From Helicobacter_D ganmani (GTDB lineage Bacteria > Campylobacterota > Campylobacteria > Campylobacterales > Helicobacteraceae): a stretch of 63,657 nt of DNA. A program made the position numbers and the translations under genes. Location of the stretch: assembly GCF_965138225.1 (NCBI RefSeq), contig NZ_CBCSAX010000012.1; one strand, given 5' to 3'. This document shows, piece by piece, positions 18,359 to 27,956 of the stretch (the stretch's first letter is position 1; each line of letters opens with the position of its first letter). The notes beneath the pieces are model-generated. The model had not been told where the DNA came from, did not search any database, and was given only the letters and a program-made list of their open reading frames with translations.

Positions 18359-19555
18359 CTATTGTCTCGTAACAAGAGAGCGACGAACAACCCAACCATT
18401 TTTGATAGAAGGTGTATTAGCATCTAAGATTCTTACCCAAGCATCTTGTGTTTCTACGATAATAACAGAATCATTGGGTGTCAATTTCCCAATTATAGGC
18501 GTGTCTGTGGAGGGTAATTCGCGGATATTTAAGCTCGGAACTTTGGAAGTGTAAATGGGTGTGTCCTGTGTGTTTTGAATCGGAGTATTTGCATTTTGAA
18601 CATTTGGGATTTCCGCATTCGCAGCATTTAAGTTTGCAGCATTTGTTATTGTCTGTTGTAAGGGCGCGTTATTTTGTGTTGGGACAAGTGTGCTTGGCAT
18701 AGCAGGAATTGGGTTGGATTCCGTATTTATTACATTAGCGGGTTTAGTATCTGAAATCATAATTTCTTGTGGAATCTCTTGTGTATAGCTTTTGAGAATC
18801 CAGCCTAATACTTTACCCTCTTCAGATGTTCCAATCATAATCCATTCCCCACGTTGTTCTAAGAGGATTACTTTATGGGAGGGTGTTAGTTTGCCAATAA
18901 CAGCGGAGGTTGCATTTGGCTCTTGACGAATATTCAAAGAACGCACATTAGAGGTAACATAGATTTTGTTAGCTGTCGTAGAAACAGGTGCGACAAGAGA
19001 TTTTGGCAATTCTATATTTTGTTCTTGTGAAAGAACTTGAATTGGAAATGTAATTTCATAGCTAAATTTTTTCATAATCCAACCTAGCGGCTTTTCATCT
19101 CCTGCGTCTGCAATAAGAATCCAATCACCTTTCTCTTCCAAAAGAATCACCTGTTCTGTTGGTGTGAGCTTGCCAGCAATAGCTGCAGTTGTGCTTGGCT
19201 CTTGACGAATATTTAAAGATTTGACATTTGTAGAGAGATAAGTTTTTGGTGGCTGTATTGGCTGATTTTGCACCTCTTGTGCGGATAAATTTTCTGTTGT
19301 CTGCACCTCTTGTTGTGATTGTGTTGGATTGGATTCTGTGAAAGGTTTTGTTGGTGATTCTGCAATATTTGTTGCGATTTTATTTTCTTTGCTAAGCATA
19401 GAATCCGCTTCCGTTTCTGCAGCAATAGGAGTAATTTCTTTTTTGCGTATGATTTCAAAAGCAGAATAATAAATTACAAAGCTAAGCAATAGCACAAAAA
19501 TTGGTAATGGATAAACTTTTAAAAATTTTTTTAGACTTTCAAGCATAGAAATCAT
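18359..19555 (-). CDS. csd5: Csd5-like cell-shape protein with three bacterial SH3 domains
   Basis: A 398-residue bitopic protein: short cytoplasmic N-terminus (MISMLESLKKFLKVYP), one membrane helix (about 14-32), then a periplasmic region. Three SH3b domains, each beginning with a SLNIR(Q/E)xPS-type repeat (starts near residues 112, 210 and 345) and containing (A/V/I)IGKLTP or AGKLTP, are separated by Gln/Asn/Pro/Thr-rich linkers. H. pylori Csd5 (HP1250) next to aroE has the same plan with one SH3 domain; there it binds peptidoglycan and contributes to helical shape. The topology and position support homology; the name is an inference because the linkers are unalignable by eye. Start could be the Met at residue 4. 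Confidence 0.7.
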   Translation of the reverse strand: MISMLESLKKFLKVYPLPIFVLLLSFVIYYSAFEIIRKKEITPIAAETEADSMLSKENKIATNIAESPTKPFTESNPTQSQQEVQTTENLSAQEVQNQPIQPPKTYLSTNVKSLNIRQEPSTTAAIAGKLTPTEQVILLEEKGDWILIADAGDEKPLGWIMKKFSYEITFPIQVLSQEQNIELPKSLVAPVSTTANKIYVTSNVRSLNIRQEPNATSAVIGKLTPSHKVILLEQRGEWIMIGTSEEGKVLGWILKSYTQEIPQEIMISDTKPANVINTESNPIPAMPSTLVPTQNNAPLQQTITNAANLNAANAEIPNVQNANTPIQNTQDTPIYTSKVPSLNIRELPSTDTPIIGKLTPNDSVIIVETQDAWVRILDANTPSIKNGWVVRRSLVTRQ

Positions 19556-19653
19556 TTCACTTTCGTAGATAAAATTGAAACACTTAAAACTTAATCATAA
19601 ATAAGATTTAAGTTCAATGTTTATCTTTATATTATAGCATAAATTTTTTTAAA

Positions 19654-20646
19654 TTAAAGAAATTTTACAGCTTTTTCTCCATTGATTAACTCGCCTAAAA
19701 CATATCCTCCAGATTCTTTAATGACAGAATCCACCTCGCTATTTTCCACGATTAATACCATTCCAACGCCCATATTAAAAGTTCTGTATTTATCTTCTTC
19801 CTCTACATATTGACAGAGCATATCAAAAATTGGTAGAGATTGGATATTTTTTGTGATGATTTTTGCGCAAACATTTTGTGGCAAAACGCGCGGTAAGTTT
19901 TCAATCAACCCTCCTCCCGTGATATGCGCAAGAGCTTTGATTTTGTTTTGTAGTTTTTTGAAAGTTTTAACATAAATTTTAGTTGGCGTTAGGAGCGTTT
20001 GTATCAGTGGTTTTCCCTCAAATGTGGAATCCAATGCAATATGATGAGAAGAAAGAATCTTGCGCACAAGAGAATAGCCGTTGGAATGAATCCCACTGCT
20101 TGGCAAAGCGATGAGTATGTCGCCTGCTTTGACTTGCGATTCTCTCTGCATCATTGCGCGTTCTGCGATTCCAACTGCAAAGCCGGCTAAATCAAAATCT
20201 TTGTGTTGATACATTCCGGGCATTTCCGCGCTTTCTCCACCAATCAACGCGCATTCTGCTTCTAAACAGCCTTGCGTGATTCCTCTAATAACTTCTAAAG
20301 CGGAATCTTTATTGAGTTTGCCTGTGGCATAATAGTCCAAGAAAAACAAAGGAGTTGCAAAATTGCAAATCAAATCATTGACGCACATTGCAACTAAATC
20401 AATCCCAACACTATCTAAAATTCCACTATCAATTGCAAGCTTTAGTTTCGTACCTACGCCGTCTGTTGCAGCTAAAAGAACAGGTTCTTTGTAATTGTTA
20501 GGAAGTAAAAATGCCCCGCTAAAAGAGCCGATTCCACCCAAGACATTAGGATTAAAAGTCTGTTTCACAAGCTCTTTTAGGTTTTCAACAAGTGCATTTC
20601 CCTCTACAATATCTACACCAGAATCTTTATAATTTAGTTTTTCCAT
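19654..20646 (-). CDS. purM: Phosphoribosylformylglycinamidine cyclo-ligase
   Basis: PurM closes the imidazole ring to give AIR in de novo purine synthesis. The 330-residue product has GGIGSFSGAFLLP, LLAATDGVGTKLKLA, GLDLVAMCVNDL-like VGIDLVAMCVNDL, IGGESAEMPGMY and HITGGGLIENLPRVLP. Length is normal. H. pylori lacks de novo purine synthesis, so this supports an enterohepatic species. Single gene, divergent from ppk. Confidence 0.96.
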   Translation of the reverse strand: MEKLNYKDSGVDIVEGNALVENLKELVKQTFNPNVLGGIGSFSGAFLLPNNYKEPVLLAATDGVGTKLKLAIDSGILDSVGIDLVAMCVNDLICNFATPLFFLDYYATGKLNKDSALEVIRGITQGCLEAECALIGGESAEMPGMYQHKDFDLAGFAVGIAERAMMQRESQVKAGDILIALPSSGIHSNGYSLVRKILSSHHIALDSTFEGKPLIQTLLTPTKIYVKTFKKLQNKIKALAHITGGGLIENLPRVLPQNVCAKIITKNIQSLPIFDMLCQYVEEEDKYRTFNMGVGMVLIVENSEVDSVIKESGGYVLGELINGEKAVKFL

Positions 20647-20744
20647 CGTTGATTATCCCGCAATAAATTTAAAGGCAAATGATACAAAATTACAACTTAA
20701 ACCTTATTGTTGCTTTTTCAAGGTAAGTTTTATGCGAATTTTAT

Positions 20745-20750
20745 TATAAT
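20745..20750 (+). promoter_or_regulatory. Probable -10 box for ppk
   Basis: TATAAT within TTATTATAATAAATAAG, 33 bases before the ppk ATG, in an A/T-rich region. Confidence 0.5.
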
Positions 20751-20782
20751 AAATAAGAACAATTTAAGCAAAAGGAGTAAAA

Positions 20783-22888
20783 ATGGCACCAAATACTTTT
20801 AACAAGCCAGCAAATTTTATCAATCGTGAGTTGTCTTGGTTGCGCTTTAATACGCGCGTGTTGAGTGAAGCACAGGATTCTAATAATCCACTCTTAGAAC
20901 GTTTAAAGTTTATTGCTATTTATGGCACAAATTTAGATGAATTTTATATGGTGAGGGTTGCAGGTTTAAAAAGACTTTATAGTGCGCGCATTACAGAGAG
21001 CGGTCCAGACAGATTGACGCCAAAAGAGCAATTAGATGAGATTCGTAGTTATCTGAAACTAGAAAAACAACGATTAGAGGCGTGCTATTTTGAAATCAGA
21101 GAAGAATTAAGCAAGCTTGGCTTATGTATCAAAACCTATAATGAAGCGGACAAGAATCAGAAAAAGGAATTGCGAGAATATTTTATCAATCATCTTTATC
21201 CTATTGTTGTGCCAATTGCGGTAGATGCGACACACCCTTTTCCGCATTTAAATAACCTTAGCTATGTTTTGGCACTCAAACTCCAAAGCATTGACAATCC
21301 AAGTGAGATTAAATTTGGTATGACTCGTATTTCACGAATGTTACCAGGATTCGTGCGCTTAGGTGATACTTATTTCCATACAGATTCCATTGTTGCAGAA
21401 TTTACAAATGAGTTATTCCCGGGCTTTAAGGTGATGAGTTGGACTTCATTTAGGGTTACAAGAAATGCAGATATGGAGATTGAAGAGGAAGAGGGTGATG
21501 ACTTTATGGCTCTAATGACGGAGGGTTTGAAATCCCGCCGCAAAGGAGAGATTATCCGCTTAGAGATTCAGAAAACCGATGATTTGGAGCTAAAAAACTT
21601 TGTAGAGCAATATATTAAAGTAACTCCTGAAGACATTTATGAGTGCGAAGCACCAATGAATTCCAATATTCTTTGGGAGATTGTAGGCAACAAAAACTTT
21701 GCTAAATTGACTTTCCCAAGCTACACTTCTAAAATCTTACCCCCACTAGATTCTAATGCAAATATTTTCTCTGTGCTAGATTCTCAAGATATTCTTTCGT
21801 TCCAACCTTATGAGAGTTTTGATTCTGTGGTGAATTTTATCCAAAGTGCGGCAAAAGACCCCGATGTTTTTTCTATCCGAATGACACTCTATCGCGTAGG
21901 GAAAAATTCCCCCATTGTTAAGGCGTTAATTGAGGCGGCAGAGAATGGCAAACAAGTTACTGCATTAGTAGAGCTTAAAGCGCGTTTTGATGAAGAAAAC
22001 AACTTGCATTGGGCGCGTGCATTAGAATCCGCAGGAGCGCATGTCATCTATGGTGTTCCGGGGCTTAAAGTACATGCGAAAATTGCCCTTGTGATTAAAA
22101 GTATCGGACGAGAATTGCGAGAATATGTGCATTTAAGCACAGGAAACTACAATCCTAGCACTGCAAAAATATATACAGATATTAGTTATATGACTTCTAA
22201 GCGGGAATTTACACAAGACGCAACAAAGTTTTTCCACAATCTTTCAGGATTCTCTCATAAATCCAAACTCAATACTTTGCTTGCCGCTCCCTTGCAAATT
22301 AAGCCAAAAATTTTGGAATTAATAGAAAACGAAACTAAAGCAGGCAAAGACGGACGCATTATTTTAAAGGCAAATTCTATCGTAGATACCGATGTGATTT
22401 TGGCACTTTATAAGGCATCGGCTGCGGGCGTGAAAATAGATTTGATTGTGCGTGGAATCTGCTGCTTAAGACCGGGTATTAAGGGTGTGAGTGAAAATAT
22501 CCGCGTGATTTCTATCGTGGGCAAATACCTAGAACACGCAAGAATCTACTACTTCAAGCACGCTAAAGTGCAAATTTATTTTGCGAGCGCAGACTTAATG
22601 CCTAGAAATTTAGAACGTCGCGTAGAGCTTATGACACCTATTTTTGAAGACAATTTAGCCGATAAACTCTTTGGAATCATCAAGATTCAAAGTGAAGACA
22701 ATGCAAAAGCACACGAACTCCAAAGCAATGGAGAATACATTAAGCTTGCGCCAAAAGAGGGTGAAAAGCCAACCAATAGCCAAAAAATGCTAGAGGACCA
22801 TACGAATACACTTTATGCTTCACTCAAACGCGAGGCAGAAGAAGTCAAGGCAAAAAAACTTGCAAGACGAATGCTCAAAGAGAGTTAA
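20783..22888 (+). CDS. ppk1: Polyphosphate kinase 1
   Basis: PPK1 makes long-chain polyphosphate from ATP, linked to stress survival and motility in Campylobacterota. The 701-residue product begins with the N-domain motif INRELSWLRFNTRVL, and has FIAIYGTNLDEFYMVRVAGL, the phospholipase-D-like active-site region FSIRMTLYRVG and GLKVHAKIALV (phosphorylated histidine). A second histidine is in the ARIYYFKHAKV segment. ATG follows AAGGAGTAAAA. Domain order and length are complete. Confidence 0.96.
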   Translation: MAPNTFNKPANFINRELSWLRFNTRVLSEAQDSNNPLLERLKFIAIYGTNLDEFYMVRVAGLKRLYSARITESGPDRLTPKEQLDEIRSYLKLEKQRLEACYFEIREELSKLGLCIKTYNEADKNQKKELREYFINHLYPIVVPIAVDATHPFPHLNNLSYVLALKLQSIDNPSEIKFGMTRISRMLPGFVRLGDTYFHTDSIVAEFTNELFPGFKVMSWTSFRVTRNADMEIEEEEGDDFMALMTEGLKSRRKGEIIRLEIQKTDDLELKNFVEQYIKVTPEDIYECEAPMNSNILWEIVGNKNFAKLTFPSYTSKILPPLDSNANIFSVLDSQDILSFQPYESFDSVVNFIQSAAKDPDVFSIRMTLYRVGKNSPIVKALIEAAENGKQVTALVELKARFDEENNLHWARALESAGAHVIYGVPGLKVHAKIALVIKSIGRELREYVHLSTGNYNPSTAKIYTDISYMTSKREFTQDATKFFHNLSGFSHKSKLNTLLAAPLQIKPKILELIENETKAGKDGRIILKANSIVDTDVILALYKASAAGVKIDLIVRGICCLRPGIKGVSENIRVISIVGKYLEHARIYYFKHAKVQIYFASADLMPRNLERRVELMTPIFEDNLADKLFGIIKIQSEDNAKAHELQSNGEYIKLAPKEGEKPTNSQKMLEDHTNTLYASLKREAEEVKAKKLARRMLKES

Positions 22889-22914
22889 GATTCCTGCGAT
22901 TTCATAGAATCTCG

Positions 22915-23062
22915 CAATTCCCTCAAATTGCGGGCTATTATGGATTGCCGCGCAAGTTAAAACTTGCTCGTGATGGCTTGCTGCGTCATTGCCCTTTCTT
23001 TCTGTCATCGTGTGGCTTTTTGCCTTGTCATTGCGAGCGTAGCGAAGCAATCTATAATCTAG
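22915..23062. repeat. Intergenic dispersed repeat cluster (CATTGCGAGCG...GCAATC type)
   Basis: The gap after ppk is filled by repeat-like sequence. It includes TTATGGATTGCCGCGCAAG, a GCGTCATTGCC unit, and at 23025-23060 the unit TTGTCATTGCGAGCGTAGCG followed by AAGCAATCTATAATCT. The same words, some diverged, recur at 12614-12670, 15575-15600 and 27604-27794. They are partly palindromic (CATTGC...GCAATC) and lie only between genes. Confidence 0.65.
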
Positions 23063-23114
23063 TATTACTTTAAGTTTTCTACTTCGTCTTAAGTAGAATC
23101 TTTGCGTTTAAAAA

Positions 23115-24028
23115 TTACTCTAAGTATTCAGAAATATCTTTTTTAGAATCTTTCCATTCTCCGATGTGTTGCCATTTCATCGTATCACAATAACGACAAA
23201 AAGGCAATGGCTTTGCCATAAAATTCAGAATCTCTTGGTAGGCAAGATTGGGCTTGTGAATATCTATAAAGTCTAAAGATGTGATTTGCAAGTTTTGCGA
23301 GAAGTGCTTGTTAAAATGTTCAATATAAGCAGTAAAAGTGCAAGGGTAAATCTTGCCCTTGTAAAGTTGTGCGCATTGGTTGAGTGTGCAACCAATGAAG
23401 CTTTGAAAAGGGTTAGAATTGCCCTTAGGATTTAGAATCATTTTTGTCATCACTTTTTGTTTTTTATCAGAATCCATAAAAACTTTAAAACCACACCTTG
23501 TTCTTTGCAGATTCTCTGTATTCCGTCCCAATCTATCTTTATGGGATACTTTGTTGGGTGTATTTCTATGGTATTTTCTCTGCAAGATTCCCAAAACTCT
23601 TGATTTTGCTTTGGAAGCAAAATGCCAAATTAGCACATTGGGGAAATGTTTGCGCATAATGGCGAAGTAATCTTTACAATTTGGATTAAGCAATGGTTCT
23701 CCACCCATTAATTGTATTTTGTTTATGAAACCCTGCGTAATCTCGCTTAAGGCTTGAATGTCTTTTTCGTAGGTTTGTAGTGTTGGAAATTTTGGCTGTG
23801 CGACTTGTGAGAAATGGGGGCAACCAAAGCAGTTTAAATTACAATGGTTGGATAGATGAATATCTATTTTTGTAAGATAGGGGTGGAGTTAGTTTTTGGA
23901 CATAGTGAAGAAGCCTAGAATTTAATCTTTTTTTGAGCCTAAATCTTTGAAATTGTTGTTTTAATTTCAAAATAAAAGGAAAGTTTAGCTTATTCTGTNC
24001 CCCCCCCCCGATTAATTGCTCGTTTCAT
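23115..24028 (-). pseudogene. Phase-variable radical SAM protein with SPASM-like C-terminus, currently frameshifted
   Basis: The ATG at 24026-24028 (preceded by AAAGG) starts MKRAIN and enters a G tract (23999-24009, including an N). With the 11 positions shown the frame stops at once (TAA 23990-23992). With ten it reads on through a basic segment (QQFQRFRLKKRLNSRLLHYV). A second shift near 23880-23883, where one extra C in CCCC explains it, is needed to reach the frame encoding KIDIHLSNHCNLNCFGC, the iron-sulfur CxxxCxxC motif. That frame continues with QLMGGEPLLNPNC, and C-terminal cysteines in IGCTLNQCAQ, YPCTF and CRYCDTMKW. The family uses SAM radical chemistry; such genes often modify surface sugars or peptides, but the substrate is unknown. 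An assembly error could explain the second shift. Confidence 0.75.
23999..24009. repeat. Poly-C/G contingency tract inside the radical SAM gene
   Basis: An N followed by ten C (poly-G on the coding strand) lies six codons after the start codon. The unresolved base next to the run suggests mixed tract lengths in the sequenced population. Slipped-strand changes of one base would switch the reading frame. Confidence 0.85.
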
Positions 24029-24075
24029 TGATATACCTTTGTGCATTTATTTTTGGAATCATAGAGAAAAATGGA

Positions 24076-24696
24076 TTATTTTTCAAGCAAAGCACGCAAT
24101 AAATACTGCGCATTTTCTAGTGCGATTCTGCGATGTGAAATGGAATTTTTCTCCTCACTGCTTAACTCGGCTAGAGTTTTGTTAAATCCATTGGGAATGA
24201 AAATCGGGTCATAACCAAATCCATTTTCTCCGCGACACTCTGCAATCACCTGTCCATACATAAACCCGTGCGCACTAGAATCGCTTACAAAGGAGCTAAT
24301 GCCAATACACGCGCAATAATGTGCCCTTGAGATTCCGCCTAGTCTTTTTACTTCGCTACGCAGTTTTTCTAAATTCTCCTCCGCTCCACCTCCGCTATAT
24401 CTTGCGCTACGAATCCCCGGTGCACCTCCTAGCTTCTCTACGCAGATTCCGCTGTCATCGGATAAGACAATATCTCGCACTTTTAGGATTCCTTGATTTT
24501 TGAGTATTTCAAAAACCACCCTAGATTTAATTAACGCATTTTCTTGAAAGCTTGTGCCGTCCTCTGTAATCTCAAAGGGCGTCATCAGTGTGTCCCAAGA
24601 GAGAATCTCTACTCCAAAATCTTGTGAAAATGAAGCATAAATTTGTCGGATTTCTTTGATTTTGTCTTGATTTGAAGTTGCTAAGATTAAGCGCAT
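24076..24696 (-). CDS. rdgB: XTP/dITP diphosphatase (RdgB/HAM1 family)
   Basis: Removes non-canonical purine triphosphates (dITP, XTP) from the nucleotide pool. The 206-residue product has the N-terminal ATSNQDKIKEI, TSFQENALIKS, LSDDSGICVEKLGGAPGI and the C-terminal GFGYDPIFIP and SHRRIALENA motifs. Length is normal. Divergent from the MFS gene. Confidence 0.95.
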   Translation of the reverse strand: MRLILATSNQDKIKEIRQIYASFSQDFGVEILSWDTLMTPFEITEDGTSFQENALIKSRVVFEILKNQGILKVRDIVLSDDSGICVEKLGGAPGIRSARYSGGGAEENLEKLRSEVKRLGGISRAHYCACIGISSFVSDSSAHGFMYGQVIAECRGENGFGYDPIFIPNGFNKTLAELSSEEKNSISHRRIALENAQYLLRALLEK

Positions 24697-24764
24697 AACT
24701 TGCCTTTATTTATTTTTGGGTAAAATCATCTTTTTGTTTTGGAATTTTAGCATAAGGACGCAAA

Positions 24765-26135
24765 ATGGCAAAGGAATCCCTCATCAAGCAAAGCTTGCCT
24801 CTAAGTCTCATTCTCGCTTCTAGGTTTTTTGGACTATTTATTGTTATGCCCATTTTATCGCTTTATGCGCTCTCTCTTCAAGGCTCAAGCCCGATTCTAA
24901 TTGGAATCGCAATGGGTGGATATGCGCTGACGCAAGTCTTATTTCAAATTCCTTTTGGATTCCTAAGCGATAAATTTGGGCGCAAAAGTATGATTGCGCT
25001 AGGGCTTGTGGTTTTTGTTTTTGGCTCACTCGTCTGTGCCTTGAGCGCGGATATTTATTGGCTGATTGTAGGGAGGTTAATGCAAGGAGCTGGAGCTGTT
25101 GGGGGAGTGATAAGCGCAATGATAGCGGATTTGGTGCGTGAGGAGAATCGCACAAAGGCAATGGCACTTATGGGAGGGACGATTTCGCTTAGTTTTACCT
25201 TTGCACTGATTTTAGGTCCGATTCTTGGTGCGCATTATGGAATCCCAAGCCTTTTTTGGATTACCTGTATTTTGGCACTTTTTGGACTTGTAATTTTGTT
25301 TGTTGCTGTGCCCAATACGCCCAAAGTTACTTATCGTTTCACGAATCAAAGCGGAGAATATAATGCGATTTTAAAAAACAAGAATCTCCAAATTATGAAT
25401 CTCACAAATTTCTTGCAAAAAGGCTTTATGACTTTGGCATTTCTTATTATTCCTATTGCTCTTGTTAAGGGCTTTGAAATGCCTAAAGAGGACTTGTGGC
25501 AAGTGTATATTCCCGCCTCACTTTTAGGATTCTTTGCAATGGCACCCGCGGCGATATTAGCGGAAAAAAGAGGGAAATTTAAGGCAGTAATGATTGTTGG
25601 AATCTTGTTTTTTGTGTTTAGCTATTTGCTAATGTTAAGCGAAAGTCAAGCGGTGTTTATCTTTGGTGTGCTTGTGTTTTTTGTAGGATTCTCTATCCAC
25701 GAGCCCATTATGCAAAGCCTCGCAAGTCGTTATTGTAAAGCACACCAAAAGGGCAGCGCAATGGGGATTTTCACTTCTTTTGGCTATCTAGGCTCGTTTT
25801 TTGGTGCGCTTTTGGGAGGGCATTTTTATACTTTTTTTAGTATGCTTTCTATTACGATGTTTGTTGTCATTACCTCTTTTTTATGGATTCTCTCTTTTTC
25901 TCTTTTGGCAAATCCAACTATGCAGAAAAATCTTTATTTATCTTTGAAAAATAGAATCACAAATGAGACTTTGGAAGTGTTAGGGGAGTTGCGCGGGGTG
26001 CTTGAATGGTATATCAATGAAAGCGAGCAAGTTGTGGTGGTGAAATACGATAAACACTTATTGGAGGAAGCAGAAATTTTAGAATTTGCTAGAGGACATT
26101 TAGAGGGATATTTTGATTTAGGGGATTCCAAATAA
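24765..26135 (+). CDS. Major facilitator superfamily transporter
   Basis: The 456-residue protein has about 12 hydrophobic segments, the MFS motif A in the 2-3 loop (GFLSDKFGRKSM) and a GRLMQGAGAVGG helix. A soluble C-terminal tail of about 60 residues (from about 395) is not part of the transporter core. These features fit a drug or metabolite efflux permease of the DHA1 type; the substrate is not predictable. ATG follows AAGGACGCAAA. It is followed by ttcA after 30 bases; I recall an MFS pump in the same neighbourhood in H. pylori. Confidence 0.88.
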   Translation: MAKESLIKQSLPLSLILASRFFGLFIVMPILSLYALSLQGSSPILIGIAMGGYALTQVLFQIPFGFLSDKFGRKSMIALGLVVFVFGSLVCALSADIYWLIVGRLMQGAGAVGGVISAMIADLVREENRTKAMALMGGTISLSFTFALILGPILGAHYGIPSLFWITCILALFGLVILFVAVPNTPKVTYRFTNQSGEYNAILKNKNLQIMNLTNFLQKGFMTLAFLIIPIALVKGFEMPKEDLWQVYIPASLLGFFAMAPAAILAEKRGKFKAVMIVGILFFVFSYLLMLSESQAVFIFGVLVFFVGFSIHEPIMQSLASRYCKAHQKGSAMGIFTSFGYLGSFFGALLGGHFYTFFSMLSITMFVVITSFLWILSFSLLANPTMQKNLYLSLKNRITNETLEVLGELRGVLEWYINESEQVVVVKYDKHLLEEAEILEFARGHLEGYFDLGDSK

Positions 26136-26167
26136 CTATAAAAAACAGAATCCAAAAAAGGTGAAAA

Positions 26168-26962
26168 ATGGCAAAAGAGCAAAACATAGAAATTAGCAAA
26201 AAAATCTTAAAGATAACAGGCTCTACCAATGCTCAACTAGACTTAATAAAAGAAGGCGATAAGGTGCTTTTGGGCTTAAGTGGGGGTAAGGATTCCATAC
26301 TTTTAGCGACACTTTTAGCGAGACTGAAAAAATATGCACCTTTTAAGTTTGAGTTTAAGGCAGTTACGATTGATTATGGGCGCGGGGGCGAGTATGAATA
26401 TATCTTTGAGTATTGCGAGAGGCTTGGAATCCCCTATGAACTCTACCGCACAGATATTTATAAGATTTTGGAGGAAAACAAGCGTGAGGGGAGTGTGGTT
26501 TGTAGTTTTTGTTCGCGTATGCGGCGAGGTGCGCTTTATACGAAAGCTTTAGAGGGAGGATTCAACAAACTCGCCTTAGCTCATCATTTAGATGACGCAG
26601 CAGAAAGCTTTATGATGAATCTCACCTATAATGGTGCATTGCGTTCTATGCCACCCCTATATAAAGCAGGAAATGGGTTGTTTGTGATTCGTCCGCTAAT
26701 TTTTGTGCGGGAGCGGCAAATTATTGACTTTATTGCCAAAAATAACATTTATATTGCTCCTGATTGTAATTGTCCTGTGATGTGGCAAACGCACGACAAA
26801 CGTCCTTTCGCAAGAGAGAAAACAAAGCAAATGTTAAAGAAAATGGAGGAAGAGAATCCAGACTTTTTTACTTCTTTGAAAGTAGCTTTAAGCAATGTGC
26901 ATTTAAATAGCCTCTTTGATGAGCGGTATTTGGACAAACAAGAGCAAGAATCTAGCAAATAG
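26168..26962 (+). CDS. ttcA: tRNA 2-thiocytidine biosynthesis protein TtcA family
   Basis: PP-loop ATPase that thiolates C32 of some tRNAs using an iron-sulfur cluster. The 264-residue product has the PP-loop LGLSGGKDSILL, the cluster cysteines in VCSFCSRMRRGALY, and LAHHLDDAAESFMMNL. Length and motif order match TtcA rather than the tRNA-lysidine synthetase TilS. Probably co-transcribed with the MFS gene. Confidence 0.88.
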   Translation: MAKEQNIEISKKILKITGSTNAQLDLIKEGDKVLLGLSGGKDSILLATLLARLKKYAPFKFEFKAVTIDYGRGGEYEYIFEYCERLGIPYELYRTDIYKILEENKREGSVVCSFCSRMRRGALYTKALEGGFNKLALAHHLDDAAESFMMNLTYNGALRSMPPLYKAGNGLFVIRPLIFVRERQIIDFIAKNNIYIAPDCNCPVMWQTHDKRPFAREKTKQMLKKMEEENPDFFTSLKVALSNVHLNSLFDERYLDKQEQESSK

Positions 26963-27543
26963 CATTAACCTTTGCATTAAAAGATTTGCCACAATTTAAT
27001 TTATCAGAATCTTGCGGAATCTCACACACTTCTAGCTTTTGCCCTCCAAAATCAAAAGACTATAATATCAAGAGGTGACAAGGGTTTCAAAACTCTACCA
27101 AAGGCTCAAAAAGTGCTTTTACAAAGCGGTTTTGCGCACTTAATAATCCAAGTGGAATCGCGCTTATTAATTACGCCGAGTTAAAGCGCGAAAAAGTAGA
27201 ATCGGATTCCACAATCCACCAAGGAATGCAATGAGCCTAGCACTAGGATATGTCGTAATTACCGCTTGGACATTATCGCAAATTTGTTTTTGAAAAAATC
27301 CAATGCGTTTAAGCGCAAAGGCTACACGATAGGCTGTATTCTTATGGTTTGGGAGGGGCGTTTAGCGCACTAATCTTCGTGCTTGAGAAAATGTCCTTAA
27401 GTGTTGCGTATTCTGCTTGGGGGGTGGTGGGAATTGTCGGCACGAGCCTTGGGGGCTATATATTTTTCAAAGAGCGTTTAGGAATCATCGGCTATATCGG
27501 TATGGTAATGGTGGTTTGCGCTGTGGTTTTGTTAAATCTGTAA
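26963..27543 (+). pseudogene. Decayed small multidrug resistance (SMR) transporter gene and an upstream remnant
   Basis: At 27231 ATG begins MSLALGYVVITAWTLSQIC and then meets a stop. A second frame shows KGYTIGCILMV, and a third (from about 27349) gives GGAFSALIFVLEKMSLSVAY through KERLGIIGYIGMVMVVCAVV to 27543. Joined, these are one SMR protein of about 105 residues with at least two frameshifts (one at GTTTGGG near 27345). Upstream, an open frame ends INYAELKREKVESDSTIHQG and its TGA overlaps the SMR ATG, so another gene was once coupled to it; I do not recognise it. Not functional as shown. Confidence 0.75.
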
Positions 27544-27603
27544 TCAAAACAGAATCCACAATGCCCACAATCCCCCTTTTAAAATGGAATCTTTGAGATT
27601 TAA

Positions 27604-27794
27604 CGACTTCGTCATTGTGAGATTCCGCAGGAATCTCGGCAATCCATAATCCCGCATACCTGCAAATTTAACTATTCTGTCATTGCGAACGAAGTGAAGC
27701 AAACTATGTAGAATCTCGCTTTTAAGATTCCATTGCAAAGTCTAATTTATGCTAGATTATAGATTGCCACGAGGCTAAAGCCTCTTGCAATAAT
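27604..27794. repeat. Intergenic dispersed repeats, several units
   Basis: The 413-base gap 27544-27956 holds three repeat-like units. 27611-27651 has GTCATTGTGAGATTCCGCAG ending in GGCAATCCATAATC. 27676-27717 has TCTGTCATTGCGAACGAAGT and then GAAGCAAAC. 27754-27794 has GATTATAGATTGCCACGAGG ending in TCTTGCAATAATG. They share words with the repeats after ppk and dprA. I see no gene here. Confidence 0.6.
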
Positions 27795-27956
27795 GAAAAA
27801 CAACACGCAAAGGTTAGCAAGGACAAGGTGGGGGATTTCATTGTGAGATTCCATAATGTTTGGAAGCTTCATCTCAAGCTTTGCGTTGTGAAAAGAGATT
27901 AAAAAAGTCGGAGATTGCTAGATTTGTGGGATTTGCAAGGGAAATCCTTGCAAGAA

